Assembly: GCA_014529385.2 (NCBI GenBank) | Contig: CM043964.1 | Location: 5,613,997 to 5,677,996, forward strand | Length of the DNA stretch: 64,000 nt | Source of the DNA: Adiantum capillus-veneris | Taxonomy: Eukaryota; Streptophyta; Polypodiopsida; Polypodiales; Pteridaceae | Reading direction: 5' to 3' | Shown: piece after piece, positions 11,972 to 23,124 of the stretch | Layout of the letters: each line of letters begins with the position of its first letter | How positions within the stretch are numbered: position 1 is the stretch's first letter | Notes under the pieces: model-generated | Databases searched by the model: none | Told to the model about the DNA's origin: nothing | The model's input: the letters and a program-made list of their open reading frames with translations, nothing else | Translations under genes and position numbers: made by a program

Positions 11972-12395
11972 TGTAGGAAGATTTCAGACAGTTGACTGGA
12001 CAGGAATCAGAAACTAGAATGGAATTTGGATACTGAAATAAGAATCAAACTTATGTCCTGGAAATAAGGTTCAGATTCAGATTCAGATTCAGAAGACTGG
12101 ACGAGAAGTAAGTATAACTAGAATATATGCCATGATTGGAATTACAGATCAAGATTACAACGAATATGATTTACAAAGAGAAAGTACAGCCGACAATACT
12201 GCTAATGATCCTCAAGTACAAGTATAGCCAAGGCGCTAACCCAAATGATAACAATTGCCAACCCGATTACAATGTAATGGGCCCTATTTATATACTTCGG
12301 GTTTACTGTAGTAATTACCATAGTTTTTACTAAGTAATTCATTGCCCATCTCCTAAGAAGACGTTCCCACATAGTGAACTATCCAGCCATCTACA
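11972..12395 (-). repeat. 5' LTR of element B (424 bp)
   Basis: On the minus strand it begins TGTAGATGGCTGG and ends CTTCCTACA, so the edges form the inverted pair TGTAG/CTACA. A TATATAAATAGGGCCC segment is a plausible TATA region. It matches the LTR at 63629-64000 closely, with scattered substitutions (about 95% by eye). A short CTGAATCTGAAT triplication is specific to this copy. No standard tRNA primer site is obvious after it. Confidence 0.85.
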
Positions 12396-13382
12396 ACGTA
12401 CTCTTGAACATCATGATGTAAGCCCGACCAATAAAATTGCCGTCAAATTAAGGCATACGTCTTACGAATACCTGGATGACCAACACTTGGACTATCGTGA
12501 CACTCAAATAAGATTTGGCACCTAGTGTCTGAGTCCTTTGGCACACATGCTCTACCTTTGTGGAGTAAGTAGCAATCACCAATGGAAAAATTCTTCCATC
12601 GGTTAAGCTCTTCCTGAGTAGGGGTGGAGCTTTGTGTGTTGGAGTTTCTATCTCCGTATGCAGAGACATGTTGATCTGGCTGTTCAGAGACATGTGAGTG
12701 TGAGGGATCCCTTTTCAAAACTGCACTCCACACTTTAGCATATGATTGATCTTGTGCACACTTGCCACGTAATGACTCCAAAAATCCACTCTTTAGTTCC
12801 GTGAAAGCAAGTAAATTAATATGAGGAATCCGACTTAGTGCATCCGCTACTACATTATATCACCCTTGCGATATTGTAGCTTACAATCATAATCTTGAAG
12901 GATTTCTGCCCATCTAGCTTTACGGCCCTTCAAGTCTGTTTGAGTAGTAAACCATTTGAAACTCTCACGGTCAAAAACTACTTTAAACTTGGCACCATAT
13001 AAATAGTGTCGCCACTTTCATAAAGCGTGAATTATAGCATAGAGCTCTCTCTCATAAAGAGAATAATTCTATTGAGCTCTATCTAACTTTTTACTTTCAA
13101 AGGCTATAGGTCTTCCCTCCTAGAGAAGTACCGCACCAATGGCTTTATCACTAGCATCAGTCTCTACCACAAATGGCTTAAGTGGGTCGACGATTGCTAG
13201 GATGGGAGCAGTGGCTATAGCTACCTTGAGTTGTTCGAAACTGCGTTTTTGGGCTTCTTCCCAAGAAAAGGTCTTACCTTTTGCTTTAAGTTGATCCATC
13301 ATAGGAACAGTGATTTTGGAATAGTCGCGGATATATTGTTGATAAAATCCAGCCATGCCTAAAAATATTTGAAGCTCCTCAA
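12396..13382 (-). pseudogene. Element A RT thumb, RNase H and integrase zinc region
   Basis: Beyond the CACTA element the protein resumes with the conserved FLGMAGFYQQYIRDYSKI block and the RNase H start VVETDASDKAIGAVLL (13356-13120). Further stops follow. At 12781-12443 a frame shows GRACVPKDSDTRCQIL and SVGHPGIRKTYALI, the integrase zinc region. It ends within a few codons, at the B LTR (12395). Confidence 0.88.
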
Positions 13383-13625
13383 CACTACAAGAGGTTGTGT
13401 GCTCTTGTGATGCTGTTAGCGACGGAAATACACTGGGTTTTTATAACCCCTGGCGTCGCTAAAACCGTCGCTACGAGAGCGTCGCTATATGCGACGCTAT
13501 ATAGAAACGCTCATAGCGACGGTCATAGCGACGGTTATAGCGACGTTTACACAGAAGTCTATAGTGACACTCATAGCGACGCTACAGAGCCATAAATAGC
13601 GACGGTTATAGCGACGCCCGAGAGA
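13383..13625 (+). repeat. TIR and subterminal repeat cluster of CACTA 1
   Basis: The 12-bp TIR is followed by many TAGCGACG/CGTCGCTA copies between about 13417 and 13612, in both orientations. In En/Spm such motifs bind the TNPA protein. Confidence 0.9.
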
Positions 13626-13994
13626 AATTTTTTTTGGTGACAGGGCATTGAATGCCCTGCCACCCATCAACCATATTGTACTTGATTCACTTTTTAAAAA
13701 AAGTGCAAGGGTAGATAATAGACCCAAAATAGTCACCCACAAGACGCATTGTTTGCAAAATTGACAAGCGTAAAATTGACAATTGTACACATCATAGGCA
13801 AAATGAATTGATTGGCAAATGTAATAATGACAATTGTACAACATCATAGGCATAAAGAAGTGATTGGCAAAATGAACTGCGGTGACAAATGTAATAATAT
13901 ACATGGTTCAAAAAGACGTATGAAATCCGTCTCATGATACATAAGCTATGAGAAACCCTAAACTAATGCTATCTAGCTACGGCTAAACTGACGT

Positions 13995-15043
13995 CGTCTA
14001 GTCAGACGTCTCATCGCGTCCAAGCGGCGTATCTGTTGGATTCTGCAAAAAAAGACAATAAGACACCTTTCAGTAAGTATAAACATATAACGACATTTAT
14101 AAAACAATACAAAAAATAGAAAAGAGTAAACCCTAATACTAACCATGCCGCCGCGAGAACTAAGAATGTCCATCAGGGCGTTTAAGCCCTTCTTGCCTGC
14201 GTACTCGCGCTCGTACGGTGTGGGATCACGTCCTGTCATCGACCACTGTCAAAACATACAAAGAATTCATTATGTTAGAATTAAAAAACTCATAAACCCT
14301 AAACTATCGAACATAAAGAGCAATGCGAAAACACTTACAAAATCAGCCTCAAATGATGCCCATCCACCGCTCCCCAAGTGGTGTGAGCTCCCCGCCTCTA
14401 CTCGTGCTCTGGCTGCATCCTTTTGTTGCTTCCACTTGTCGGGATTCTCGCGTGCTGCTTTCTTCGCATTCTTCCAATCTTCTTTGGCCAGCCAATCTGG
14501 CATGTTCCACCCATGCTTGATTGCTTTTTGCACTTCGGAACGCTTGTGTTTGCAGTATTCGCGCATTCGAATCTTCATCAGGTCTTCATTGAAGCGCTGA
14601 TCCCGTGTTGGAACGGGAAACTCATCATGAAGTATGCTGATGACTCTGTTTTTTAAATCACTTGGTACTTCACTCCATTTGTTTAGTATGTAGTGTCTAA
14701 ACAGCTGAGAGCAAAGACTACGCATGCGCGAGATCACCTTCTTGCCGTCATCATCCATGATGATGCCGCCGCTGAAGTCGACGGAGTAAGGCAAGCCCTC
14801 TGGCCGGTGACGCGTGAACCTCGGTGTCTCGGCAGGGGTCTCTAGCGGTGTGTCGATGGGGGTACGGACGTCAGGTGTCTCCACCGGCGTCTGGGCCCCG
14901 AAGCGAGGAGTGTCGAGTGGGGTAGCTCCTGGCGGAGTAGGTAGAGGTGTGTAGCTGCTAGGAACAGTCAGCCGTGCAAAACCTGGCTGTGTTTTTGAGC
15001 GTCGTTGTGTGAGCGTCGCTAATATGAATAGCCTCTTGTAGTG
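13995..15043 (-). CDS. CACTA 1 gene: Transposase_24 (Ptta/En/Spm) type protein, three exons
   Basis: Exon 1 comes from the right end to 14339, exon 2 is 14245-14144 and exon 3 is 14042-13995. The introns have clear GTAAGT/AG and GTTAGT/AG borders and the frame is kept across both. Exon 1 carries a Thr-Pro repeat region (TPVETPDVRTPIDTP), then a helical region with HKRSEVQKAIKHGWNMP and the hallmark HHLGSGGWASFEADF. Exon 2 continues with MTGRDPTPYEREYAG. This matches plant Transposase_24 proteins of CACTA elements in order and spacing. No start codon is evident inside the element, so 5' exons may have been lost by internal deletion. Confidence 0.82.
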
Positions 15044-15046
15044 CAA

Positions 15047-15764
15047 CCGTGTTGGGATGTGGCCATCGAAGAATGGCAGCGACCTTGTCAGTGTCCATCT
15101 TGATGCCAGAATAAGAGATCACATGACCGAGATAATGTATCTCTATTTTAAAGAAACTGCACTTGCCTTGCTTAGCATACAGCACGTGAGCTTGTAGCTG
15201 TTCAAACACTAATTGCAAGTGTTCTATGTGTTCATCTTCAGTCTTACTGTAAATGAGAATGTCATCAAGGAAAACCACAACAAAGTTTCCAAGATAGGGA
15301 GATAAGACACTATCCATGAGTGACATAAATGTAGCTGGAGCATTGGTAGACCAAAAGGCATAACCAAAAATACAAAATGCCCGAACGTGTTCTCAGAAGG
15401 TAGTTTTGGAGATATCTTGCAGTAGGATACGTACCTCGTGGTATCCTGAACAAAGATCTATCTTTGTATAGTATATTGCCCCGTGGAGTTGATCAAATAA
15501 CTCATCCACTCGAGGCAGAGGATACTTGTTCTTGATGGTTATCGCATTTAATCCGCGATAATCTATGCACATGCGCATAGTACCATCTTTCTTTTTCGCC
15601 AATAGAATTGGTGATGCCCAAGCCGAAGTGCTAGGTCCAATGAAACCACGAGCAAGGTAGGCAGCCAACTGACTCTCAACCTCCTTGGCTTCTTTAGCAC
15701 TCATACGATAAGGTGGTTTACACACCGGTTTAGTGCCTGGCAAGACATCTATGACATGCTGCAC
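15047..15764 (-). pseudogene. Element A reverse transcriptase
   Basis: The frame 15764-15393 has [35 protein letters not shown] and [15 protein letters not shown] (motif A). After a break near 15390, the frame from 15326 carries NFVVVFLDDILIYSKTEDEH (motif C, both Asp) and HYLGHVISYSGIKMD. The thumb region is cut precisely at 15043/15044 by the CACTA insertion and resumes at 13382. The frame break before motif B makes this copy defective even without the insertion. Confidence 0.92.
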
Positions 15765-15915
15765 ATCACGTGTAGGGGTAAACCTGGTGGTAAATCACTT
15801 GAGAACACATCACTATACTCCGTGAGTAAGTGAGTCAGCTTTTGCTGTGCAAAAGGAGAAAGTAAACTAGAGTTATGCTGGAATGGAGAATCTTGTAATT
15901 CCTATAATGTTTGTT

Positions 15916-16578
15916 TTACAACAGTTGCACGTTGTTATTAAAATTGAGAGCATTTTGCTCGTTAGATTTGTTAACACTTTGTTTATCAGTAGAATTCATT
16001 GCATTTTGCATACCATTACTAGAATTCACTGCACTTTGCTCTTGAGAATTCACAAGACTTGGTGACAAGCAGTAACACAAAAAGACTTCATCTATTAAAT
16101 CTGCTTTTTGCAGAATAGAAAGCTCGGCTGTACACATAAGAGGTACAGATGGTATGTTTTTCTCACCAAGCAAAAGCACATGTTTACCATTGGCCATAAA
16201 GGATAAGGAGTTGTGTTCATAACTAGTGTGCAATGTTTTTCCTAAACCATGCAGCCACTCCCGTCCTAAAACTACATCATCACGGTCCATGTTCATAACT
16301 TGGAAGTCAAAGGTCATCGTATGATCTTGAACAATAAGCTCCACCCCTTGAACTACCGTGTCTCATACTTCTTTATCATTCCCAGACATCTGCTCCACCA
16401 CATACTTGTGAGAGTAGGGAATCTGTGTAAGCTTCAATTTATTGACTAGCTTATAGTTCAAGAAGTTATGAGTTGCACCATCATCAACTAAAATACGAAC
16501 ACGTTGTCCGTTAATAGTGTCGTGCATGCGAATGAAATCATGGGGGTCAAAGGTGGGCTGCCACATTGAAGCAAGCAC
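15916..16578 (-). pseudogene. Element A aspartic protease region
   Basis: The signature ILVDDGATHNFL (near 16490-16455) is the retropepsin-type active site of Gypsy elements, here with an extra Asp in place of Ser. Downstream, VVLGREWLHGLGKTL matches the second conserved protease block. There is a frame break around 16350. The function would be cleavage of Gag-Pol. Confidence 0.85.
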
Positions 16579-16639
16579 ACAACACTTGTGCTTTTCTTCC
16601 TTATGAAGAACCTCTACAGCACAATATGTAGGAGATCAA

Positions 16640-17806
16640 TCTAATGTGAAGCATTGCACCATGTGCATGGCCTTTTCTTTTCCTTGCAAAAGAGGACAAT
16701 CTTTCTTGTTATGTTGGTCCAAAAGACATCTAAAACATGAATTGTGTTTCTTCGCACGCTCAAAATCAGCAGTGCTGAGAGACCCACACGGAGTATCTCA
16801 TGATTGCTTAGGCTTCTTAGCCTCTTTTGGGCGTGGAGAGGCAGATTGTCTCTTATTCCTCTTGGAACGTGTGGGAGATCTACTTGGCTCTTTGCCACGT
16901 TGCTCTTAGCAAAAGTATTCTTAGAATAGGGAACATTTCCTTTCCTCTCTTGGTCATCATCATATCTTTGCGCATGACTGATGGCTTCTTCCAAAGTTTT
17001 TGGATGTTGAGTCTTGACATGAAGACATAGTCTTTGTCAAGACCCCTATTAAAACCCCGTATCTTTTAGAATTCATCTAGACCTTCTAGTTTTAATATGA
17101 TTTCCTGATACTTCGAAAGGTACTGTGTAAGAGAGAGGCCAGACATGCGACATGTATCCCATGCTAACCAATTCTTATCTTCTTCATTGGAGTCCAAAAA
17201 CTCTTTGGAGAAAGAAGCTTGAAACGCAGCCCGAGACGGAGGACAAGCATCTATTGGAAATGTCATCCACCACTTATAGGCCTTGCCTTTAAGAGATAGA
17301 CTTGTTTCCACAGCCATCTTTATATCCGGGTTGTGTCTCAATCTATGAATATCACTCCATTTGTGTAAGAACATATTGACCGCATCCTTGTTGCGATCAC
17401 GCTCTTCCCCATGAAACTCAGGAATGGTGATATTCTTAAGTAATGCATTGCTACCTTTTGTATCTTCTGTAACACTTGTCTCTTGGACTCCTTGAGTTGT
17501 GCGAGCTTGGTTCCCTTGACCTGTGCCACTTGTAGCTCCTTGAGTCGTCTGTGAATTCATAAATTTCATAAGTAACTCCGTAAGATTGGTAACATTTGCA
17601 TTGATTGCAGAGAGGTTGCTTTCAAGTACGCTTTGGCGATGTTCCAAAGTCTTGAAAGAAGCCATATCTACAAGCCCAGGATCTCCTAGATCATCATCAT
17701 CATGCAGATTAGTGTCAGCAGCACCCGTGGTGCCCTGATTTTTATCTACGTGCTCAAAATCAAACGTGTGTGTAGGTGGGATATCCTCACTGGCCATGGT
17801 AAACAC
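16640..17806 (-). pseudogene. Element A Gag with zinc knuckle
   Basis: The ATG at 17806 (MFTMASEDIPPTHTF; a second ATG four codons on fits the conserved ACCATGGCC context) opens a 246-codon frame. It has a coiled-coil-like stretch (LESNLSAINANVTNL), then the gag domain (LSLKGKAYKWWMTFP, SFSKEFLDSNEEDKNWLAW, LTQYLSKYQEIILKL). Past a break at 17065, a shifted frame gives basic sequence and the knuckle CFRCLLDQHNKKDC (about 16750-16700). It is close to the Gag of element D (GKAYKWWMS, EFLPTNEADRNWTAWDT). Several frame shifts leave it inactive. Confidence 0.85.
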
Positions 17807-18109
17807 ACACTAATGCAAAGAGAGAAAAAAAAATGACAACTTGTATCTTGAGAAATTGAAGTCTTTGTGTTTTGTATGCTCCACAATTTGCATTGCATGC
17901 GAACTTCGCCTTGCAAAAATTTGAGCGCTTCACTTGTCGTTCATTGTAAGAACACCTTTGATGATTCTTCACAAAAACCCGTGGTTTTTGTGAAGGTTTT
18001 TGTTCACTTTGAAGCTACCTCCTTGAGGAAAAAAGAATTTTGGAGGAAAACTTGTCTTCCTCCAAGAAGTGAAAAGGAAGGGTGAAGCTACTTCCTTGAA
18101 GTTTGAAGC

Positions 18110-18300
18110 TTTCTATTTCCTTCTAGTTTTCCTTTCAACACAAGTAGGATATCTTTCCTTATTATACACAACAAGAAGCTTTTCATTTTCTTCTAGTTTT
18201 CCTTTCAACACAAGTATGATATCTTTCCTTATTATACACAACAAGAAGCTTTCCATTTTCTTCTAGTTTTCCTTTCAACACAAGTAGGATATCTTTCCTT
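18110..18300 (+). repeat. 70-bp tandem repeat, three units, in the A leader/LTR
   Basis: The units share CTAGTTTTCCTTTCAACACA and TATCTTTCCTTATTATACAC, spaced 70 bp apart (anchors near 18139, 18209 and 18279). The related fragment at 32966-33040 has a single unit. Confidence 0.92.
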
Positions 18301-18308
18301 ATTATACA

Positions 18309-18390
18309 CAAAAAGGGTCAATAGCTTGATGGTAAAGTATTGGCCTCTTATCCTCATGGGGTGGGTTCAACCCTCCTTCATGCAAGGGTT
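18309..18390 (+). promoter_or_regulatory. tRNA-like Pol III promoter motif (A box plus B box)
   Basis: TAGCTTGATGG resembles a tRNA A box. About 40 bases on, GGTTCAACCC fits the B-box consensus GRTTCRANNC. The related copy near 32880-32965 (minus strand) keeps both, with GATTCAATCC as B box. This could be an old tRNA-derived SINE carried in the element. It is not a functional tRNA: the acceptor and anticodon stems do not fold convincingly. Confidence 0.45.
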
Positions 18391-18806
18391 AAGAGGACCT
18401 TCCTATGCACGCAGCCATCGGTGCCAACAAAAGCCTCGGTGCTGTCGAGTTGCCGGTCGAGTTTGCCTTGGTCGCCCGTTGTGGAGGGGCGTAGATGGGG
18501 CGCGGCCGCGGTCAGTTGTCCCTATCTGTCCACGTGCTGCTCGCATAGAAAATTGTGTCTGCCTTCTTTTTGCTTCACAGCGGAGACATCGCTGTCTGCA
18601 GAATGTGGGAGAGAAGCAGAGCGTCACACACACATGCAAGCTGCTTTTAACCTCCTCCCAAAAATAGCGCGGATACCAGTGAAAGCGCGGTGGTAATGCG
18701 TGTGCTAGCCTCCACCCAACCGTGCTATCTTATAGCCTCCCCCTAGCGTACACACTATCCAACTGTGCTGGTGTCTTTGCCCATAGGACCCATGTCTTTA
18801 CAAAAC

Positions 18807-20656
18807 ATTTGCCAGGACTTTGTTAGTTTTTTGTGTCTTTTTCCAAAAATAACCATATATCATCATTGTACCTGTCATAACCTACCCGATTTTCAACGGA
18901 CCTTAGTTCTTACTGCCCATCACGTATTTCTGAGTATGTAAAAACCCTGTTACTACAGCATTCGGAAATCAAATTGGTTAAAAACTATGCATGAACCATC
19001 ATGCGGTATCCGCCAGATATTGGTTTATTTTGCTCTTACTTCTTACAGTTTAGCCAAATCCATATAGTAATACCTTTTTAGTGTTTAAAAGCACATGATT
19101 AGTAAACCAATGTTTAAAGGAAGTACTGTATAGCTTGGACCACACCAAAATAACAAAGCAGATTGAAGTACATAAAATATTTCAAAGTCCAAGAATTGAC
19201 ACTATTTCATCCCAATAGGTATGATTACCTACAAATTTACCATTAGCTATATGCTTTGTAACATGCGGTAGTTTACCCATATACCAATTGTCATTATCAT
19301 TACAGCTACAGTAAGACAACTGTTCTACCACCTATCTCGAACCATGTTGAGATACTAATTTTTTTTTGCAAGAACTTTGTTTGTTTTTTGCGTCTTTTTT
19401 TCAAAAAACCATATATCATCATTGTACTGTCATAACCTACCCGATTTGCAACGGACTTTAATGACCATCAATTATTCCTGAGTAGGTACAAACCCTATTT
19501 TTACAGCATTTGGAAATCAAAATGGTACAGAAATTATGCATGAACCATCATGTAGTATTTGCCAGAAATAGTTTATTGCCCTTATCTCATATAGTTTTAG
19601 CCAAATTCATATAGCATTATATAAATAGCACAAGATTAGTAACTCAATGTTTCAAGGCAATATTGTATACCTTCGGAACACACCAAAATGGCAAAGCAAA
19701 TTTGAGGTATACAAAAAAGATTCAATGTACAAGTATTGACATTAATTCATCCTAGTAGGTATGATTACCTACCTGATAATTAGTCGCCATTTGTTACGAT
19801 GAAGAAGGTTGTAGTAAAAACCCTCGATGCTGAGACAGCTCTCGGACAGTTTCTTCCCGAAATAGCAGGGTTGCTAGTATATCGAGAAGCTTGTGCTTGC
19901 TGGAGTAAGTGAGTGTGAGTTATTGTGGCTGGCTTAGTAATTGTATAAGAGTACTCTCCCTACCATAGCCAAGCGCAGCAGAGTATATCCCTATAGCGAA
20001 CTACACGCAAACTCTATTGTGCGCAGGTATGTGGTTTAGCGCTGTGTGCACTCCATGTATATGCACGTCCCTCTTATATTCCCAAAGCTCGGATGCAGAG
20101 TACAACGCCATGCCAACCCGCTAACGCTTAAGGTTGTAAATGACCATTAGGTAAGGAAGGTTATATTTAGCATTATGTATTAAGGGTTCAGTTATTGACA
20201 CCCCAATGACCACCCACCTCCATGTGACCGGTCATAGTGGGAATTTCCAAAGAGCACAAATGGGTTTTCATTATAAAAAAGGAATACTACAACCTTATGC
20301 AGAATCCAAGTACATGGAATACAAGAAGGGGGGAAAAACCATTTTAGGCTTTTGAAACTACACCATATCATCTTCATCCTCCAAGTCGAGCGAAGACCGT
20401 GTTCATATGCTGTCCGAGGGAAAAATGGTGGCCATGGAACTTCTTGAGATAAAATTTTTTTGCATACACCATCATGTACAATTATATTCATGAATAGAAA
20501 CTAAGACATGTCTTGGAAATATTACTAGTATGAGATTTTGACTTTGCAAGTGGAGTAATGGTATTTCAATGTCTTGATGTTTTTATGGATTTTGTGTATA
20601 GCCCGATATTATTCCCGTGATTCCTCCAAGTCATCCCATGTTATGAGAGTGTGTGT
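18807..20656 (-). repeat. Left direct repeat of the Penelope-like element (3' side)
   Basis: It matches 25250-27125 over its length with scattered differences. It contains two diverged tandem units of about 560 bp (about 18807-19360 and 19360-19790; shared anchors ACCATATATCATCATTGTAC and ATGCATGAACCATCATG), followed by a unique part from the CGCCATTTGTTACGAT anchor to 20656. Confidence 0.9.
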
Positions 20657-20942
20657 GTGGGGCCCTCCCCCATCCTAGAGGAGAGGTCCACTGGCGGGAG
20701 ATAGGCCACCAAGTGGACCTATCCCCCCCCAAAAGCTGAACAAGTCTTGAGATATCATTTCTAATGTTAGGGAAATGATTACTATTGAGAAAATGTGTAA
20801 TATCTCTAGTGATCCTATTTGGACAGAATCGATTTTTTTCAAATAGGCTAATAAGTCATGATAAAGCAGTAAATGCTAGAGTCGTGTTTGATGCATTGTA
20901 AATAATTGGAAGAACTTGAGAGATGCATACTATATCTGCCAT

Positions 20943-23085
20943 TCATTTAGGTCGGTTACTATGTGCATGAATAAAATTTACATGGTCACCTGGTAATATA
21001 TCCTTTTTCCAACATGTGAAAGTATCAAAGTTCCCAATAAAGATGCGAATGAGTTTGATTGTGGTACTTAAGTATAACGTACAATGGGTGTTAAAAGTGG
21101 GTTTGATATTGATAATATCAAGCGGGTAGATAGTAAAGGGGTCCTCTGCTAATAGAGGTCTGTTATGGTTTAAGCAATCTAGAACATATCGATTGTTTAT
21201 ATATAGGAGATTGTCTATGTACCTCCATGAATACAACAATGCTTGTATCATGTCATTTTTTTGCATTCTTGATAATTTGCGAAATCTATAACTCATGCTA
21301 AGTATAGATTACACCATGAAGGAGAAAAAAACATAACCCATTGGGATCCCTGGTTTTTTTCAAAAAATGCAATTTCCGAGTTTGGATACACAATTATCTA
21401 ATAAAAATGGTTTGAAGTGATAAAGAATTCAAAGGATAATGAAACTTCTTTGTGTTTTTCTGTGAGAATGATAGTTTTACGAGATTTTTAAAACCCTCTA
21501 TAGACCATTCCATTGAGTAATTTAATAAGATGTTGTAATGTGTTAACTAACCCATTATTACCATAATGTGGTATTGCTTCATAGCATGATTTAATATTGA
21601 ATGTGTATGCTGTGAAAATTTTATCTGGAATATTTATTAAAAAATCATATTGATTATTGATAATCCAATAACCATTAGTAATAACTTTTGCGAAGGTTTT
21701 TAATTTAGTATGAAGACCTTCAATGTATTCAATCAAGCCAATGTTTATTGCCTTGAGAATTGATGCCATAAGGTTAGTTAAAGGTGAGAAAATACAGTCA
21801 TGTGCATTAATTATCCATCTAAATTCTTGCTTGTGAGTTTTGTAATTACCCATAAGATATGGAAGACTATGTTTAGAGTGTAATGTTAAATCATTCATTG
21901 AGGAAAATTGAAGAATATCTGCGATCATTTCACTCTCAGATTTGTGAGAAATTACAAATTCATCAGATGACATTCTTTTATTTGCCGCAAGCCGAGCTAA
22001 CTTTTTGCAGATAAATATGGGAGTTTGGGATGACTTATCTAATCCACAAATAAAAAGGTGCTCAAGTAAAAAATCAATTTCATTCATTAGATTTGGGTCC
22101 TTAAACCAAGGTAATTGATTAACCCTATGATAGGGGAAAGTGTCATTAAAGGCTTTATTAATTTTTTGAGATATAATATTATGGTACATTATAGAGTCAT
22201 CTATACCCAAAATATTACATATTTTTGTCCAACCGGCAATTAGTTTCTTTTTAGCTTTGATAGGGTCCAAGGGAACCATAGGTATATGGTTTAGCCCTTT
22301 CCGAAAGAAGTATTTAAGCATGAAATGTCTGCCAATACAAGTATCCGTGGAAAGAACATGTATACCAAAGGGTTCCACATTTTTGTGAAACTTAGCAAAA
22401 CTATTAAGTGTCATGCATTTACATTCAAGTGATAAGTCAAATGGAATGGATAATGTATTAAAAGGTTTATATAAAATTTTCTTTAAACTTATAGTGTATT
22501 TCCAGCCAAATTTAATGTTGAAATATGTTAAAGTTCTAGGTATACTACATGAATTCAAGACTTCTTGGTAAAATACAGAAGGCTCTAGAGAATCCAAAAA
22601 TTTATTACAAAACACCAAATGTACAAATCTTTCTTTAGATCTATTTGTTCTTGTCATTTGTTTAAGTGAATTAGCTTTTGTAAGAATAGTTCGAATCTGA
22701 TCGTCATTGAAGAAGAATTTGAAAGCCTTCGATGTATCACCAATATCTTCAACCCCTCAAAATTGGCGAGGTTTCTTATGTGCAGTAGAAGAAGCACTTC
22801 CTGGAGTATGTAAATCTTCTTCATGGGTTCCTTGCCTTTCAGAGGTCTAAGGATATTTTTGATGGTGTTGGCTATAGGTGTGTTGGAAAGTTTGGGTAGT
22901 AATGGATTACCTAGGGAATATAGGACTATCCCACTTGCAGCTTCAAGCATGTGTTCATGAAATTGATAATAAACAAGAATAGCATGCCAAAGTTTGAGAG
23001 GTAAAGTTGCTACCCATGCGATAAAGGCATATACTTGTGCAAGTCTAGAGCTGAAGGGAAAAAACTTAGGTAGATTTTGAAACAC
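20943..23085 (-). pseudogene. Penelope-like reverse transcriptase
   Basis: A frame at 23085-22654 precedes the main 389-codon frame (22657-21488). The main frame holds an RT finger region (YLMGNYKTHKQEFRWIINA) and motif A, FNIKSCYEAIP, where the canonical Asp is Asn. After a stop come GIPMGYVF and, shifted by one base, SPSWCNLYLA (motif B, about 21345-21300). The frame 21296-20943 then has RYIDNLLYINN (motif C, second catalytic Asp replaced by Asn) and IYPLDIINIKPTFN. The order and spacing fit Penelope-like RTs, which are related to telomerase. Two Asp-to-Asn changes plus frame breaks mean it is dead. It would have copied the element RNA onto a chromosomal 3' end. Confidence 0.75.
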
Positions 23086-23124
23086 ATACCATAGTAAGTG
23101 GTCTACCCATAGTATAAACGCATT

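Larger units (their letters stand above)
9810..12395 (-). mobile_element. Ty3/Gypsy element B, 5' portion (LTR, leader, Gag)
   Basis: Read on the minus strand, this is a 424-bp LTR (12395-11972), a short leader and a Gag region, breaking off at 9810 just before a protease would be expected. The rest of the same family, starting at the protease, lies at 55721-64000 on the plus strand, with a matching LTR at 63629. At 12395 its LTR abuts the integrase region of element A, so B was inserted into A. Confidence 0.88.
13383..15043 (-). mobile_element. CACTA (En/Spm) transposon 1, complete ends, 1,661 bp
   Basis: The ends are CACTACAAGAGG (13383-13394) and its exact inverted copy CCTCTTGTAGTG (15032-15043). 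They are flanked by a 3-bp direct repeat CAA (13380-13382 and 15044-15046), the target-site size of CACTA elements. The left subterminal region is packed with direct and inverted copies of a TAGCGACG motif, the typical transposase-binding arrangement. It encodes a Transposase_24-like protein and no catalytic TNP2 transposase, so it should be non-autonomous. Confidence 0.96.
12396..18720 (-). mobile_element. Ty3/Gypsy element A (interrupted; 3' end cut off by B)
   Basis: On the minus strand the order is a 5' terminal region (about 18720-17807), Gag (17806), zinc knuckle, protease, RT, RNase H and the integrase zinc region, stopping at 12396 where the B LTR begins. It is related to element D: both share the protease signature VDDGATHN and similar Gag and LGREWLH blocks. 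A CACTA element is inserted between RT and RNase H. Frame breaks occur in most domains. Confidence 0.9.
17807..18720 (-). repeat. 5' terminal (LTR/leader) region of element A
   Basis: This region upstream of the A Gag start matches, inverted, 32716-33345, and the similarity runs from the Gag ATG context outward. The copy here has three 70-bp repeat units where the other has one. The exact LTR edges and primer site were not identified. The outer part contains a tRNA-like segment. Confidence 0.7.

Noticed and set aside
13940-14310. Scattered ACCCTAAAC motifs as interstitial telomere repeats
   Set aside because: Single isolated copies within CACTA 1 introns; no tandem array.
18340-18696. 118-codon plus-strand frame rich in Cys, Ser and Arg
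   Set aside because: It lies in the LTR/leader of A, overlaps the tRNA-like motif and is not kept in the related copy at 32716-33345.
20600-20730. Hammerhead ribozyme in the Penelope-like repeat
   Set aside because: I could not find a CTGATGA core with the matching GAAA segment at proper spacing.
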